A DNA stretch of 64,000 bases from Calliphora vicina. Lineage: Eukaryota; Arthropoda; Insecta; Diptera; Calliphoridae. Made by a program: the position numbers and the translations under genes. The DNA is taken from contig NC_088780.1 of the NCBI RefSeq assembly GCF_958450345.1, forward strand, positions 171,102,726 through 171,166,725. The letters are read 5' to 3'. This document shows, in pieces, positions 22,739 through 34,361 of the stretch. Each line of letters begins with the position of its first letter. Within the stretch, counting starts at the first letter, position 1. The notes beneath the pieces are model-generated. The model was not told where the DNA came from. It searched no databases and worked only from the letters and a program-made list of their open reading frames with translations.

Positions 22739-24493
22739 TAAATAATCCATTGAAGATATTTAAGATATTAAGTTTGGTCTGGTAAACTGATAGTCTTGCC
22801 ACGGTTGCTGTATTCACTTATTTAAATAGCCGAATAAAATAAACCGGTCGACTTTACAAAGATTAAAAAAATCGGTTGTCCTGTTTTTGGTTTAGGTTTT
22901 GGATACTCTAACCACAAAGTACCACTTGGATAACCCATGCAATAATTTAGTTTTATTCACGACAGCACAGACATAAGTTTAACAATTGTAGAAGATGGAT
23001 TATGAGAAACAATTGCAAATGGTGTAAAAAAACACATAAATACAATTTTCGACAGCACTTAGATATACAAGCATTCACTTGCACATACTTGTTTTTACAT
23101 CCATAGAAAGAAATACATTTTTGTATTTCATTCAAGTTGTACTTATTCATGTAACTACAAAGGAACTGACACATCATCACATATAAAAGACAGGACTAGG
23201 AGTAGAAATCATTTAAGGTAGATGTGCAAACAGTTTTGTTGTTTTCGTTATGCAACGTGTCGATCAGGTTTTCGCTTCGTTTTCCATTCCCACACTTTCA
23301 ACTATTTATGTTGAAAAAACGGAAGTCGATCAAATCATCCGAAATAGAGTCAGTCATTCTATTCAGTTTGTTGATATAAATACACCGACAGAATAGATAT
23401 GCCAAGAAAAGAGACACTCTGACAAACGGACAGACAGACAGAGAGACAACCAAACATTAAGGAAGGAAGACAGACAAACAGACAGTCATACAAAACAAAC
23501 AAATGAACGAAAGAACGAACGAACGTAGCATAGGAACGTACGAATAGAGTATGAGCACATGTTTGTGCAGATATTATAGACACCAAAAAGCATATTGAAC
23601 CACAATCGAAGCAGAAAAATAAAAGTATTCAAGCGTTAAAGGAAATAAAACTTAATACACACATAAACACTCGCACACACATGCATACACACACACACAT
23701 GACTACACAAGTTACAGTTGTTGTGTTTATAAATAGTGTAACATATTTAAATATTTACTTACACATGTACGTTAGGCCATCCATTCAAAAAAGAAATATT
23801 TTCTTTGCGTGGGTCATACTTGGTACTTTAATAGCTGAAACCGAGAACCCGTAACGGAAATCTATTGAAAGTTGAGAAATTTGATACTTATTTTAATTTC
23901 TACAAAATCTTTTTTAACATTTGAAATAAATTGTTTAAAGAAAATTACATTTCTAATAAAATATAAGACATGAATGTCGAATGAAAAATAACCAATTTAT
24001 GCACATTTGAAAAGAGCATAAGTATGAAAAAAACTGATAATATATTCACATATTACCCTCAATTCTGTGAACATGATAAGAAGTGAACGAAAAATATATT
24101 CAGGGCTTGTCTAGTTGTAGCTAGTTTTTCTCGATCAATTAGTTTTATTGAAATAACTGTATTCCTAAACATCGCAAATACATATAATATTTTTAAAGTA
24201 AATTTAAAATTTGTAAGATATGAACAAATTCGTAAAAATCGGTTGGAAAAATAATAAGTTACGATAGTTTAAATGACCAAAAGCTCTCTTCTATTTGAAA
24301 GGTAAAACATATGTATATTGCGGATTTCACGTCAAGTGAACCAACTTTTAAAATCGATGTCTTCCGATCGGGATGAGGGTTAGACTTATTGGATAGTTAT
24401 TCAGACACAATTTTTCAACAAGATCGATCTAGAACTCTCGGACTTAGAGGGGATTTGACATTTTGGACAAACATGTGATTTTTCTCATCCATG
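22739..24493. other. gene-free stretch with period-4 simple repeats
   Basis: Contains a degenerate period-4 tract (23404-23530) and a CACACA tract (about 23660-23700). No gene is recognised. Confidence 0.55.
23404..23530. repeat. degenerate period-4 tract (GACA/AACG)
   Basis: Repeated GACA, GAAG, AACA and AACG units form a tract with clear four-base periodicity but little exact repetition. The Cys/Val-rich minus-strand frame over it is a consequence of the repeat. Confidence 0.75.
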
Positions 24494-25070
24494 TAACTTA
24501 TTATCTATTATTCTTAGCAAAATTTGACCTAAATAATTTAGATAGCTATTTCTTCAATCTTTCGAAAAAAATATTTAAAAAAAATTAAAAATTTTTAATA
24601 TTTTGTTTCCGAAATCAAAAACTTTTTTGACTTTTTTTCAAAATGGCCCCTTTTTTAAAAAAATAAAACTTAGATATTTTCCTTGAAGAAATATTTGGTC
24701 GCTTAGTGGGATGCAGTGGGATATCTATCAAAATAAATATTTTGTAACTCAAAACATACAATTTTTGACATAAAGATGGCCCATTTCGAAAAAAAGTCAA
24801 CAAAGTTTTAGATTTTGCAAAAAAAGTCAAAAAATTCATGTTTTGAGTTACAAAACATTTTTTTTGATAGATATCGAACTCGCATCCCACTATGCGACCA
24901 AATAGGTCCTCAAGGAAAATATCTAAGCTTTATTTTAAGAAAAAAATAGGGCCCATTTTGAAAAAAGTCAAAATTTTTTTTTTTTTTTTTATATTTTTAT
25001 TCGAAAGATTGAAGAAATAGCTATCTAAACTATTTGGGACACATTTTGCTAAGAACAATAAGTAACTTTA
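24494..25070. mobile_element. 577-bp foldback (long inverted repeat)
   Basis: Both arms carry, in inverse order, TTCTTAGCAAAAT, TTTAGATAGCTATTTC, TTCAATCTTTCGAA, TCAAAATGG-GCCC, CTTAGATATTTTCCTTGA, TTTGGTCGC, GTGGGATGC, GATATCTATCAAAA and TTTTGTAACTCAAAACAT. Arms are about 270 bp with a short centre near 24780. No coding frame is recognised. It is most easily read as a foldback transposon or inverted duplication; its ends and target duplication are not certain. Confidence 0.7.
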
Positions 25071-25616
25071 AGAATATCATTATTTCATTACATATGTTAT
25101 TAAAGAAGCCCTAAAACAAAGAAATTGTTAATAACTTGGTTTTAAAATTTAAATTTTTTAAGAAATTATGAAAGGTTAGTTTTCCCTGCCAATATGGTAA
25201 ATCTAAAGCAAATTACATATTTATTTAAGGGCAGGTCTATTGTACTTATATGCATTTGAATGTGTTGTGTGTATTTTTATAGTTATTTAAAGAGAAAGTG
25301 ATCTAAAATTAAGAACATGAAAAAAATACAATTTCTTTACTTTTCACTTACTTTCTTGATAATGAATAATTCTTAGTTTTTCATTGTACATACATCTTTC
25401 CCTATAATAGTGTTTTTTGTGTTGGCTGCCTTATTCGTATTCTCACATTCATCACCAAATTGCATGTCCGAAATATTTGCTCTAAAAGAGCCCAAAAAAA
25501 TCGCCAAAATAAGTTTTGACTTCTAGAAATACCTTAATATACAGCTAATCTTCTCGTTGTGAACAATTTCAAAATAAGATTGAAATAGATGTTGAATGGA
25601 ACAATAATATATTAAA
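25071..25616. other. AT-rich intervening DNA
   Basis: Nothing recognisable between the foldback and the Helentron copy. Confidence 0.5.
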
Positions 25617-26225
25617 ACAAGTAAGAAAGTATGGTCGATCAAGCCCGACCATATAATACCCTACACTAAGTAAAAGCAAAAATATTTTTCTTTTAAAATT
25701 TCAATAATATATATTTTTGAGTGATTTTCGGAAGTGGGCCTTATATGGGCGCTAAGACCAATTATGGGCCGATCACCATGAAATTAGGTCGTGTGATTTA
25801 TATCTATATTAAAGGTAACTATGTTGAATTTTGTGTGTATACCAACATTTTTATGCAATTTATGCACATTAAAGTGATTTTCGGAAGCTATGACTAATTA
25901 TGGACCGATCGTAACAAAATTTGGTGACATGAATTTTGTATATATAAAACTTATATAAATTAAACATTTATGACCGATAAAGTCCAATTTCGGAAGGACT
26001 TTGTAGGGGGCTAGGTGAAATAATGGACCGATTTCAGCCAGTTTCAATAGGCTTGGTCCTTGGGCCGAACAAATTATATGTACCAAAGTTAATCGAAATA
26101 TCTTCAAAATTGCGACCTGTACTATGCGCACAAGGTTTATATGGACAGCCAGCCAGCCAGACGGACATCGTTTAATCGACTCAGAAAGTGATTCTAAGTC
26201 GATCGGTATACTTTAATATTTGATT
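25617..26225 (+). mobile_element. Helentron/DINE-like repeat, copy C
   Basis: It begins ACAAGTAAGAAAG, followed by an imperfect hairpin ATGGTCGATCAAGCCCGACC, then AATACCCTACAC. Several GGACCGAT blocks follow, with TTTTCGGAAG in between, and the core CCAGACGGACATCGTTTAAT before CGACTCAGAAAGTGATTC. Landmarks occur in the same order, inverted, at 45027-45648. No Rep/helicase coding is seen. Confidence 0.75.
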
Positions 26226-27462
26226 CTTGAACCCGTTATGAAGAACATTATTGTGATTCTTAAGAATTTCTATAGTTAAATAGGAACTAGTTATTGGAGT
26301 AAAAGCATTTGTAAGAAGAAAACTAGGCAATGTTAGCTAAGAGCTAACATTAAGAAAACTAATTTCATAGAACTGATCAGTACAGTTTCAATATAAGACA
26401 AATTCAAGATTTCTGCAAAATGTTCAAATACATAATCCAATCATCATTAAACCAAAGAAGTGTGTAAAAAGCAAAACTATTGCGGCCATTACATACTACT
26501 CGTTGTGTGAATAAAAACCACAAAGAATAGCAGCATCTGAATGAATGTGTGTTTGAATGTTCGTATGAAACATGTTTCGAATTCTCTTTTTTTAATATTT
26601 TTAGATACGAATTAGAGTTTATGTATGAATGAATTAAGAAAAGCTAACACCACTATAGTCATTGGCATCAATAGAGGCAGTGCCAGCAGCATAGGAATGG
26701 AGCAAAACTGTAGCAACAACCACTAAAGGTACGTTCACATCGTTCAAATATTTGACAAAATAGACGTTAAAAATGTATAAATTTAAAAAAAAAATACAAT
26801 TTAGCAGAAACGAACTTGTATTATTATGTAAAATGAGCTGTTAATGTACCTTAATAGAAATAAAGTTTTCATCATTTTATTTTAAAATGTTTTTTTATTT
26901 GAAATTAAAAAAAATAGGAAATACGATGGAAAATTTTTAATATAAAGTTCTTAATATCGCTGCTTTAACACTGATTTTAAAATCATGTTTATGAAAATTT
27001 AATAAACTGTTATATATTCTGTGAAGCATTTTATGAGTATACTATTGATAGAAAATTATACTTTTGGTGATGGTTTGAAAACAGTATAGCTCTCAAAAAG
27101 TCATTATACCGAAATATTTTGGGGATCATATCGGAACATATCAGCTTTAGTGGTCATGTATATTTCACCAAATATTTTAAAAATGTGTTAGTAACTACAT
27201 ATGTATGTATATGGTATGAGTATCTAGTACAAGAGATAGATGGATCAAAGAAGGAATAGAGACAAAAATAAATAATGCTTAGAAATATAAAGTAGCAGTG
27301 GCTCAATGTGCAGAGTCTTTACTTACAATTGTATAAAGCTGAAAAAAGAAGATTAACGTTGGCAGTAATACAAGCACAAGCTCTATTATGAGTATCTATG
27401 TACATGTGTGAGAATATGTATCTACACCTAGAGATGAAATATAATTGACAATTATTAATGTA
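26226..27462. other. AT-rich stretch without recognised genes
   Basis: A GC-richer patch at 26640-26730 (GCAGTGCCAGCAGCATAGG region) precedes GGTACGTTCACATCG. I cannot assign it to an exon or element. Confidence 0.45.
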
Positions 27463-28099
27463 CATGTTTACGATGACCATTTCAACATTTTTATTTTTTT
27501 TAACAATATTATGATCACTGTAATTATTTATAAGATTGCTGTAACCATAATATGTTAATGTTACAATCATATATGGTAACAATCATATATGTATATGATT
27601 GTAGTAAATAAATATATTTTTATGGCAATCATGTTCATGATTAATCATTATGATAACCACAATCCGAGTACAGCACAATATGGTGAAGTATTACATCATA
27701 AAAGTGGTTGCCACAAACATATACTAAAATACATTTTTTTTTGAAGAGAATCTGACAAATATTTATGAAAAAAAAAATAAAAAGTCTGACAAATATTTCT
27801 GAAAAAAAAAATAAAAATCAGAATCTGAAAAAAATAAAGAACAAAGTCTGACAAATATTCTGACACAAAAAAAAAATAAAAATAACAAATATTCTGACAA
27901 ATAAATAAAAAGCAAGAAATGATATTTTATGAAAATATATTTGAAAACCATTAAAATGGTATACTTGTCTTGGTTCTCCAATATTTTCTTGTAATTGCTG
28001 TTTTCCTTAGAAATTTCAAGAATAGTTATAATTTTCGGTCCTTGCGATAATATTGTTAAAAAACTTGTAAAAAATATTGAAATGGTTATGGCAAACATG
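27463..28099. mobile_element. TIR element with internal tandem array, copy 1
   Basis: The left end CATGTTTACGATGACCATTT continues with CAACATTTTTA and TTTTTTAACAATATTAT. The inverse of the right end reads CATGTTTGCCATAACCATTT, followed by CAATATTTTTTAC and TTTTTTAACAATATTAT. Inside, 27750-27900 is a tandem array of TCTGACAAATATT followed by an A-rich stretch. A related shorter element is at 36803-37053, and the inner right part recurs at 29225-29350. Confidence 0.62.
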
Positions 28100-28785
28100 T
28101 GCAACTATATTTTTTCTCTGCGTGTATGTATCTATATATATTAGGTTGCCACAAAAATCCCTATATAGAATTTCTCCATGTAATGTTGAAACATAAAATA
28201 ATTACTATGAATTTTATGTCATTGAAATTTTAATTTTCCAACAATAAAAAAATCAGTTGGTAAAAGTAAATGTTACTAGAAAGTCAACTGATCATTTTAT
28301 AAAACGAAGCGTTCAGAAATGTAAGCAATTTGTATGAAGCCTAGTATTCTATAATGATTTTAGTAGTTTATAAAATGATTACAATTATTCAAAATGTTTT
28401 AAAGTTAAGTTTATTGTCGCTTTATCAATAACCATTTATCGAACTTCGTTTATGAGTTTATTATAAAAAGTGACTAAATAGAATTTCTTTTTTAATTTTT
28501 TAAAATTATTCGAAACGTTTTTTTAGTTTTGCAGCTTAGCGGTAATGGCAAATTTATCAAATGCGTGTTTTTATTTTTAGAATTAAGACCAAATTCATAA
28601 TCAGAATAGAATATTTCGATAATATCAAATTTTTTAAATTTAATAATAAATTAATCAGTACAAGCATTTATATTTAACATATGAGTATGTAGCGTAAGTA
28701 TTCATTTAAATTTTATTGATATTATGATGTGACTTAATTATTTAAATAATTGATTGTTTGTATACATCTTAACACTGAGAACTGA
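28100..28785. other. AT-rich DNA with one mariner-like end
   Basis: TTAGGTTGCCACAAAAATCC at about 28141 resembles a mariner terminus after TA, but I found no matching second end. An inverted pair TCAGTTG/CAACTGA lies at about 28252-28292. Otherwise nothing is recognisable. Confidence 0.4.
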
Positions 28786-29350
28786 TTTATTTTCAGTTTT
28801 TTATTTTTTTTTTTTGTAAAAAATAATTGTTATTTTTTTTTTGTCAGAAATATTTGTAAATTTTTGACTTTTATTTTTTTTTGTCAGAAATATTTGTCAA
28901 ACTTTGATTTTTTTTTTTTGTCAAGAATATTTGGCAGACTTTGATTTTTATTTCTTTTTGTCACAAATAATTGTTATTTTTTAGTTAGACTATGATTTTT
29001 ATATTTTTGGCAGATATAATATATGTAAATAATATGAAAATAAAACTCAAAACTTAATTTTTATATTTGCCAAAATATAAAAATCATAGGCCGACAAATA
29101 TTTCTGACAAAAAAATAACAATTATTTCTCACATAAAAAAATAAAAATCAAAAATTTACAAATATTTGTGACAAAAAATAAATAAAAATCAAAAAATAAC
29201 AATTATTTTTGACAAAAAAAAATAAAAAACAAGTATTTAAAAAGCATGTTATTTTATGAAAATATAGAAAATATAGACTCTCCGATATTTTCTTGTGGCT
29301 TTTTTCCTTTGAAATTTCAAGAATAATTATTATTTTCGGGCCCTGTTATT
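28786..29350. repeat. tandem array in head-to-head orientation
   Basis: From about 28800 to 29000 the + strand repeats TTTTTTTGTCAGAAATATTTG and variants. From about 29085 to 29230 the inverse unit CAAATATTTCTGACAAAAAA recurs, so the two arrays form an imperfect palindrome centred near 29040. The stretch 29225-29350 then matches 27900-28060 (TTATTTTATGAAAATAT, ATATTTTCTTGT, AAATTTCAAGAAT). This links the arrays to the 27463-28099 family. Confidence 0.65.
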
Positions 29351-29836
29351 AAAAACTAATTTGTAACTATTTTCTTAGTAAAGCGCCGATTGGGCTCGGA
29401 TTAACTGTAATTAGGTTAACTTGAAGTACAAGTTTAAAATAAAACAAAAAATTCGAAAGGAACAACAAGACAAAAATCGAATATATGTTTTTGTAGAAGT
29501 CTAATGTACATATGTATATTGTGTATATTTTAATAAACATATCGCTCATTTACTGCAACAACGTCATAATTCAAAAAAGTCGTTTCGAGAAAAACTAGTT
29601 GTTTAATGTTTTATGATATTTTACCATTTCTTAAATAGATTTTCAACAAATCATGCGATTTCAGAAATAAAACCTGATTTTAATAGTAGATTCTAATATC
29701 TTTCTAATCTGTGTTTAACCCAAATTTTTACTTGTCAAATATACGAGAAAACATGCATTTTCATTTTGACGTTTACAACAAAAAAAACACTATCATACAA
29801 AAAATAATTGACTTTTTTTAAAACTGATAACACTAT
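29351..29836. other. AT-rich intervening DNA
   Basis: No recognisable gene or repeat. Confidence 0.5.
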
Positions 29837-30065
29837 GGCCCTAATTTTGTAAATCACGTCACCAAAGTGACATTTATATGGAAAGCAAAAACTAAATTTC
29901 AAAAATTTTAAAAATTTGTTTTTGTTTTATATACAAAATTTTAAAATTTGAATTTTGGTGCGTTTGTTCTGTTAAGAATTTGTATAAATTTTTAAAATTT
30001 TTGAAATTTTGTTTTTGCTTTCCATATAAATATCACTTTGTGAAGTGATTTACAAAATTAGGGCC
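29837..30065. mobile_element. PIF/Harbinger-like MITE, copy 2
   Basis: A 229-bp near-palindrome with ends GGCCCTAATTTTGTAAATC and its inverse, flanked by TAT on both sides (29834-29836 and 30066-30068). Long arms include GGAAAGCAAAAAC and its inverse. It is better preserved than 22522-22738. Confidence 0.7.
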
Positions 30066-30141
30066 TATATGTATTACTCAGTTCAAGACACCCGGATTTT
30101 GAGTTATGACGTTGTTGCAGCAAATAAGCGATATGTATGTG

Positions 30142-30311
30142 CATTAGGGGTATAACCAAAATGTGGTCCGATCATTATATGAAAGCTGATAATGAAAATT
30201 ATTTAATCCGGCCATTTGGAATTAAATATGATTGGCTTAAATGATATTTTCTATAACCGTTTCAGAAGGTTTTATAACTTAAACAATTTTGAAAACGTTA
30301 CCACCCTAATG
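30142..30311. mobile_element. 170-bp CATTAGG-ended element
   Basis: The left end is CATTAGGGGTATAAC and the inverse of the right end is CATTAGGGTGGTAAC. The flanks are TG and CA, each one transition away from TA. The interior is AT-rich and non-coding. Confidence 0.55.
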
Positions 30312-30502
30312 CACATGTGTATGTGTGTTTCAATGGTGAATGGTGAATGGAGTTGAACAGTTTTTATGCGCTGTTACAATTTAAGTTGATGGGGATTAAT
30401 ATTTATGAAAAGTTATGATACAAATAAAAAAAAACGAAAACTCTGCAAAATGATTCCATACAACTTGCTGCGGTGACCATCGGGTTGTGGTAATTTACTT
30501 AG

Positions 30503-30553
30503 AAGTAAAATTATCGGACGATGAGAAGAACAGCTACATCGCTATGGAAATAT
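30503..30553 (+). other. possible short internal coding exon
   Basis: After TTTACTTAG the + strand reads VKLSDDEKNSYIAMEI in one frame and reaches a GT (30554) in the context ATAT|GTACAC. The local base composition is less AT-rich than its surroundings. The phase fits the next candidate exon at 30785. I do not recognise the peptide, and the splice donor is poor. Chance is quite possible. Confidence 0.2.
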
Positions 30554-30784
30554 GTACACACAAACATACATATATTCATGTATATATAGTTTACAAGTTT
30601 TCAAATATATTATTTAAATACATATGTACTTTATTTAAAGCCAAACAATATTTTGATATCAAGAATGTGCTTAGCACTGGTGTAAATTGCACGTTTCCTC
30701 TTTTGTGTATATTTGTTTTATACGGTACAAGAATTTTTATTCTCATTAAGTATTGTTGAATTTGTTTTCATATTTTATATATAG

Positions 30785-30885
30785 TAAATATGTATAGCAC
30801 TCGTACTCGTAGTGGGCCACCACCAAACATTATTCAAGATGACGTCGAAAGTGAAAGTCAATTATTTTTTGAATCTTTAATTTAA
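30785..30885 (+). other. possible terminal coding exon
   Basis: Following ATATATAG, the frame continues from the candidate exon at 30503 through LNMYSTRTRSGPPPN, then an acidic IIQDDVESES and a stop (30883-30885). A 32-codon open frame is not rare here. The non-AT-rich codons and matched phase make it worth testing, but no family is recognised. Confidence 0.22.
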
Positions 30886-32409
30886 TCTGCATTTCCAAGT
30901 GTCGTTTAGTATATTTTATATTTATTTTATTTGGTTGTTGTTTCTGCCATGATTTCTCTTTTTTTCTCTCTCCTCAATGTTTTTTTTTTATATTTATTTT
31001 TTTATAATGAGATTTTTGTATTGTGTTCTTAAATATAATGACAAGCCTCAATAGGACATGACTTGTGTTCATAACAATTTACTTTCACAAAAAACTAAAA
31101 CAAAAAAAAAAAGAAAACAGAGTGGTTGGATGAATAGCAAGACGATTGGACGATGCTGCTGGTGATGATGAGGGTGGCGTGTAGTTACTACAATAACACT
31201 AGCGACAGTTTGTTGTTGTTTGTTTATTGTACATTGAAGCGATTAAATAGGTGCAAATTTTATGATATTCATGCAAATGAAAAGCGAAAGCAAAATGTAT
31301 ACAATTTTCATAATGACCATTAACAGGGACGTTAACAGTAAGTAAGTTCTATAGTTGAGGCCAAGAATGGAGAGCGGCGATGTTAGACAGACTAGGCAGT
31401 AGTTGAGGAGATGCTCATGGTGAATAAAGCAAATAAACAAATACTAATGATGTGTTTAATTAATGCCAATGCAAATGAATGTGAACAAAAATGTGCTTTA
31501 AAAAGCCTTGACTCATATTTTCACAAAAATTATTAAAAATAATATTTGAATAAAAATACCATGTACCCAATACCAGTTACAGTTACAGTAAGGAAGATAA
31601 TTTATTTTTTATTAGATAGTTGCATCAAGTTCTTCTTAACCTTTTCATATGAACATGGATTTTTGAACGAAATATCATGATATTAAATGAATTTGTTTTT
31701 TTTATCTACTTTTCTGGTTTAATACTCGTATTAAACAGAACAACATTGTTTTTTATTTCAAAGAAACGTAAAGTCACAAGCGCTCATACTGGTGGTATAT
31801 CAAGGTACAAACACAAGAAGTTGTGACTAAAGGAAGGGTATTTTTTGTTTTTAAAGCTATGCAGGCTAAAGTTTTTCTTTATAAACATTATTATGGTGGT
31901 CAATAAAAAATGCTTAAAAATAAAACGAAATAAATGAATGAGGAATGGTGAAGGAAGAATAAGAAGACGAAGCTGGAAATAAACTTATGTGTCGCCATAA
32001 TGCTGTTGTGTCTCTTGTGGTATTTCTTTCATGTCTTGTCATGCAGTTTCGTACAGTCCGTGTCCTGTCTAGTTTTTGTTTTCAGTTGAACAATTGCTGA
32101 AATTGTTATTGTCTTAATGCAAGTACACATGTGTGGAGGTAAGAAGTTTACTCAACTCAACATACATACATTCATACATACACTAATGCACTACACTTTA
32201 GTTTTCGAAAATAGTAATGCTAGATATATAAAAGTGTAAAATATATACATATGTAGTTGTTTCAAATCACGGGCAAATCGGACCAAGACAAACTACAAAC
32301 TTGCATTACTCAAATACTAAATTTTATGTTTTCAGAAATGTTTAAAAAAATAATTCAAATAATTAAGAATTTTTCTCGACTCTAACAAATACTAAATAAG
32401 GACCAAAGG
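30886..32409. other. AT-rich stretch without recognised genes
   Basis: It contains A-rich and GTTGTT-type simple sequence and a GATG-rich patch (about 31140-31180). Nothing is assignable. Confidence 0.5.
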
Positions 32410-32587
32410 GCACTGCTACACGTTCAATATATATTGTGATATTTGGATCGCGATCCATTGTAATGGATCACACAAAATGAGGTTATTCTGCGATTTGGAT
32501 CGCGATCCATCAATACTACATGCTACACGTTCAATAAATATCGCGATACTGGATCGCAGTCAATATATATTGAACGTGTAGCAGTGC
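32410..32587. mobile_element. 178-bp MITE with 7-bp target duplication
   Basis: The ends are GCACTGCTACACGTTCAATA and a perfect inverse; the arms match for 27 bp. CCAAAGG flanks both sides (32403-32409 and 32588-32594). The interior holds two copies of the perfect palindrome GGATCGCGATCC and an additional internal copy of the terminal word TGCTACACGTTCAATA (32521-32536). The superfamily is uncertain; the 7-bp duplication does not fit Tc1/mariner. Confidence 0.8.
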
Positions 32588-32594
32588 CCAAAGG

Positions 32595-33297
32595 CACAAA
32601 TTTCCATATTGCAGATTTGCAGGAAATTTTATATTGTTCCCTTTGGTTACAATTTAAAATATACATACATATATGCCTTAGTGCAACCTCTAAATGTTGT
32701 CCCATTTGACTGAAGTATCTTGTTTTTTGCTTTTGTATTTTGCGTATCGAAACAAGCAATTCCAATTTGATAATCTAAAGTTTTAGGTAAAAATGAGTTA
32801 TATTCGTCAATAATTCATAAACCTAAAAAGTAATTTGGAAATATTTGTTCATATATTTGAAACTAAATATATATTTTTGGATTTTGAATTAAAACCATTA
32901 TTTTGCTTCAAAATTAAAGGAATCAGATAACATATTAATCCACAAATAATTTTTAAAGGATGTAAGAGTTAGCATATGTGTTCTGAATATAGGAGGAAAA
33001 TGTTGATGTTCGTATTGAAAATTACGTTCAATGCTAATAATTTGGTCACAACTACATACATATATGTTATTGAAGACAATCGGAAGCTTTTTTTTTTAAA
33101 AAAAAAAATACTCTCTCACAACTCCATTTAACCTAAGGAAAGTGGTAGTGGCATTTAAAGAAGTCATCATTATCATCATCGTCAACGCCAACGTCATCAT
33201 CATCTGTTGTAGTTAATATCGCATGAATACGCACAAACGTCTACCCGTTCATGTCTTTAACGTTTATCATACATAGAAATAAATGTATGTATATGTA
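32595..33297. other. AT-rich intervening DNA
   Basis: A short ATC/ACG-rich patch (about 33165-33205) is simple sequence. No gene is recognised. Confidence 0.5.
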
Positions 33298-34359
33298 CAT
33301 TAGGGTGTTTTATAATACTTTGTCCAGGAGAGCGGTTCGAATTAATGCCACTTTGTACAAAAGTGCAACGTTGAGAATTTAAGTCTAATCAGATAATATT
33401 AATCGGTGCCGCCTCGACTCTAAATTTTGTATTTGAGATAGCATTTGTTTGGATTGGTCTTTCCCAAATATTTCTAAAATGTATCTTTAATTTCGGTAGG
33501 TGTACGTTGCCGGATTTCAGTAAAATTATAAATACATTCATATAGTTTACCTAAGAGAAATATATGAATTACGATACATTTAAGTGCATCAACCACTAAA
33601 TCGTGTAGAAGACACATTTTTACCAATAAATTTATTTACAAACAATCATAACTGATCGTCAGCGGGGCACATTCACAATATTGTAATTAGTGATCTAAAT
33701 TATCGCGTGGTCGTAATTGTGATTTTAATTTGTTTTTAAATATTTCGCGACAAAATAAAAATGGTCAGTATACAATTTTTTAGTGATTCCTGCTACGATT
33801 TCCATCCAATATTACAGTTGTTTTGGTACTTATACGAGAATACCTCGCAATTATTTACGCAATCTTTAAGTGCGAGCCACACCCAAAGATCTCATTAATG
33901 TTGGCAAATGTATGCAAAAATCGTTTGTTTTAATCATTTTCAGATTCCTAATAGCATCAATATATATGTTTGGCAATTTTTAACGCAATTCAATAGGCAT
34001 AAATTAGTTAATTAATTTATGTATTCTAAAATAAAATCTGTTAAAAAATAATTTCCGTTTTCGTGTAAATCGTGATTATGTTCCTAAAACATAAAGTTTT
34101 TGCTGAGTAAAGTATACCGCAATATTTTGGATGTAGTTCCGTGAATGTTTTTCACGCAAACAGATTTCGAAATATTAAAATTTTCCAAGATTTTACCATA
34201 TATCCATTGATGCTGTATAGTAACTGATTACAGCTGGTATTATTAAGACATCAATATTTAATTGAAATCACATATATTTATTTAGATTTTCGCAAACCAA
34301 GTTCTTTTTATATAAAAACAAGTAATTTTTTTTTTTTTTAGGTGGGAGTCGTCCTAATG
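33298..34359. mobile_element. possible CATTAGG-ended element, 1062 bp
   Basis: CATTAGGGTG at the left and inverse CATTAGGACG at the right are both flanked by TA (33296-33297 and 34360-34361). The inverted match is only about 8 bp, so these might be ends of two separate relics. No transposase frame is recognised. Confidence 0.35.
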
Positions 34360-34361
34360 TA

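Noticed and set aside
27750..27900. CRISPR-like array of A-rich units
   Set aside because: Units are tandem and nearly contiguous without distinct spacers, inside a TIR element.
28141..28160. mariner terminus TTAGGTTGCCACAAAAATCC
   Set aside because: Resembles a mariner end, but no second end or transposase was found nearby, so it is mentioned only within the intervening DNA.
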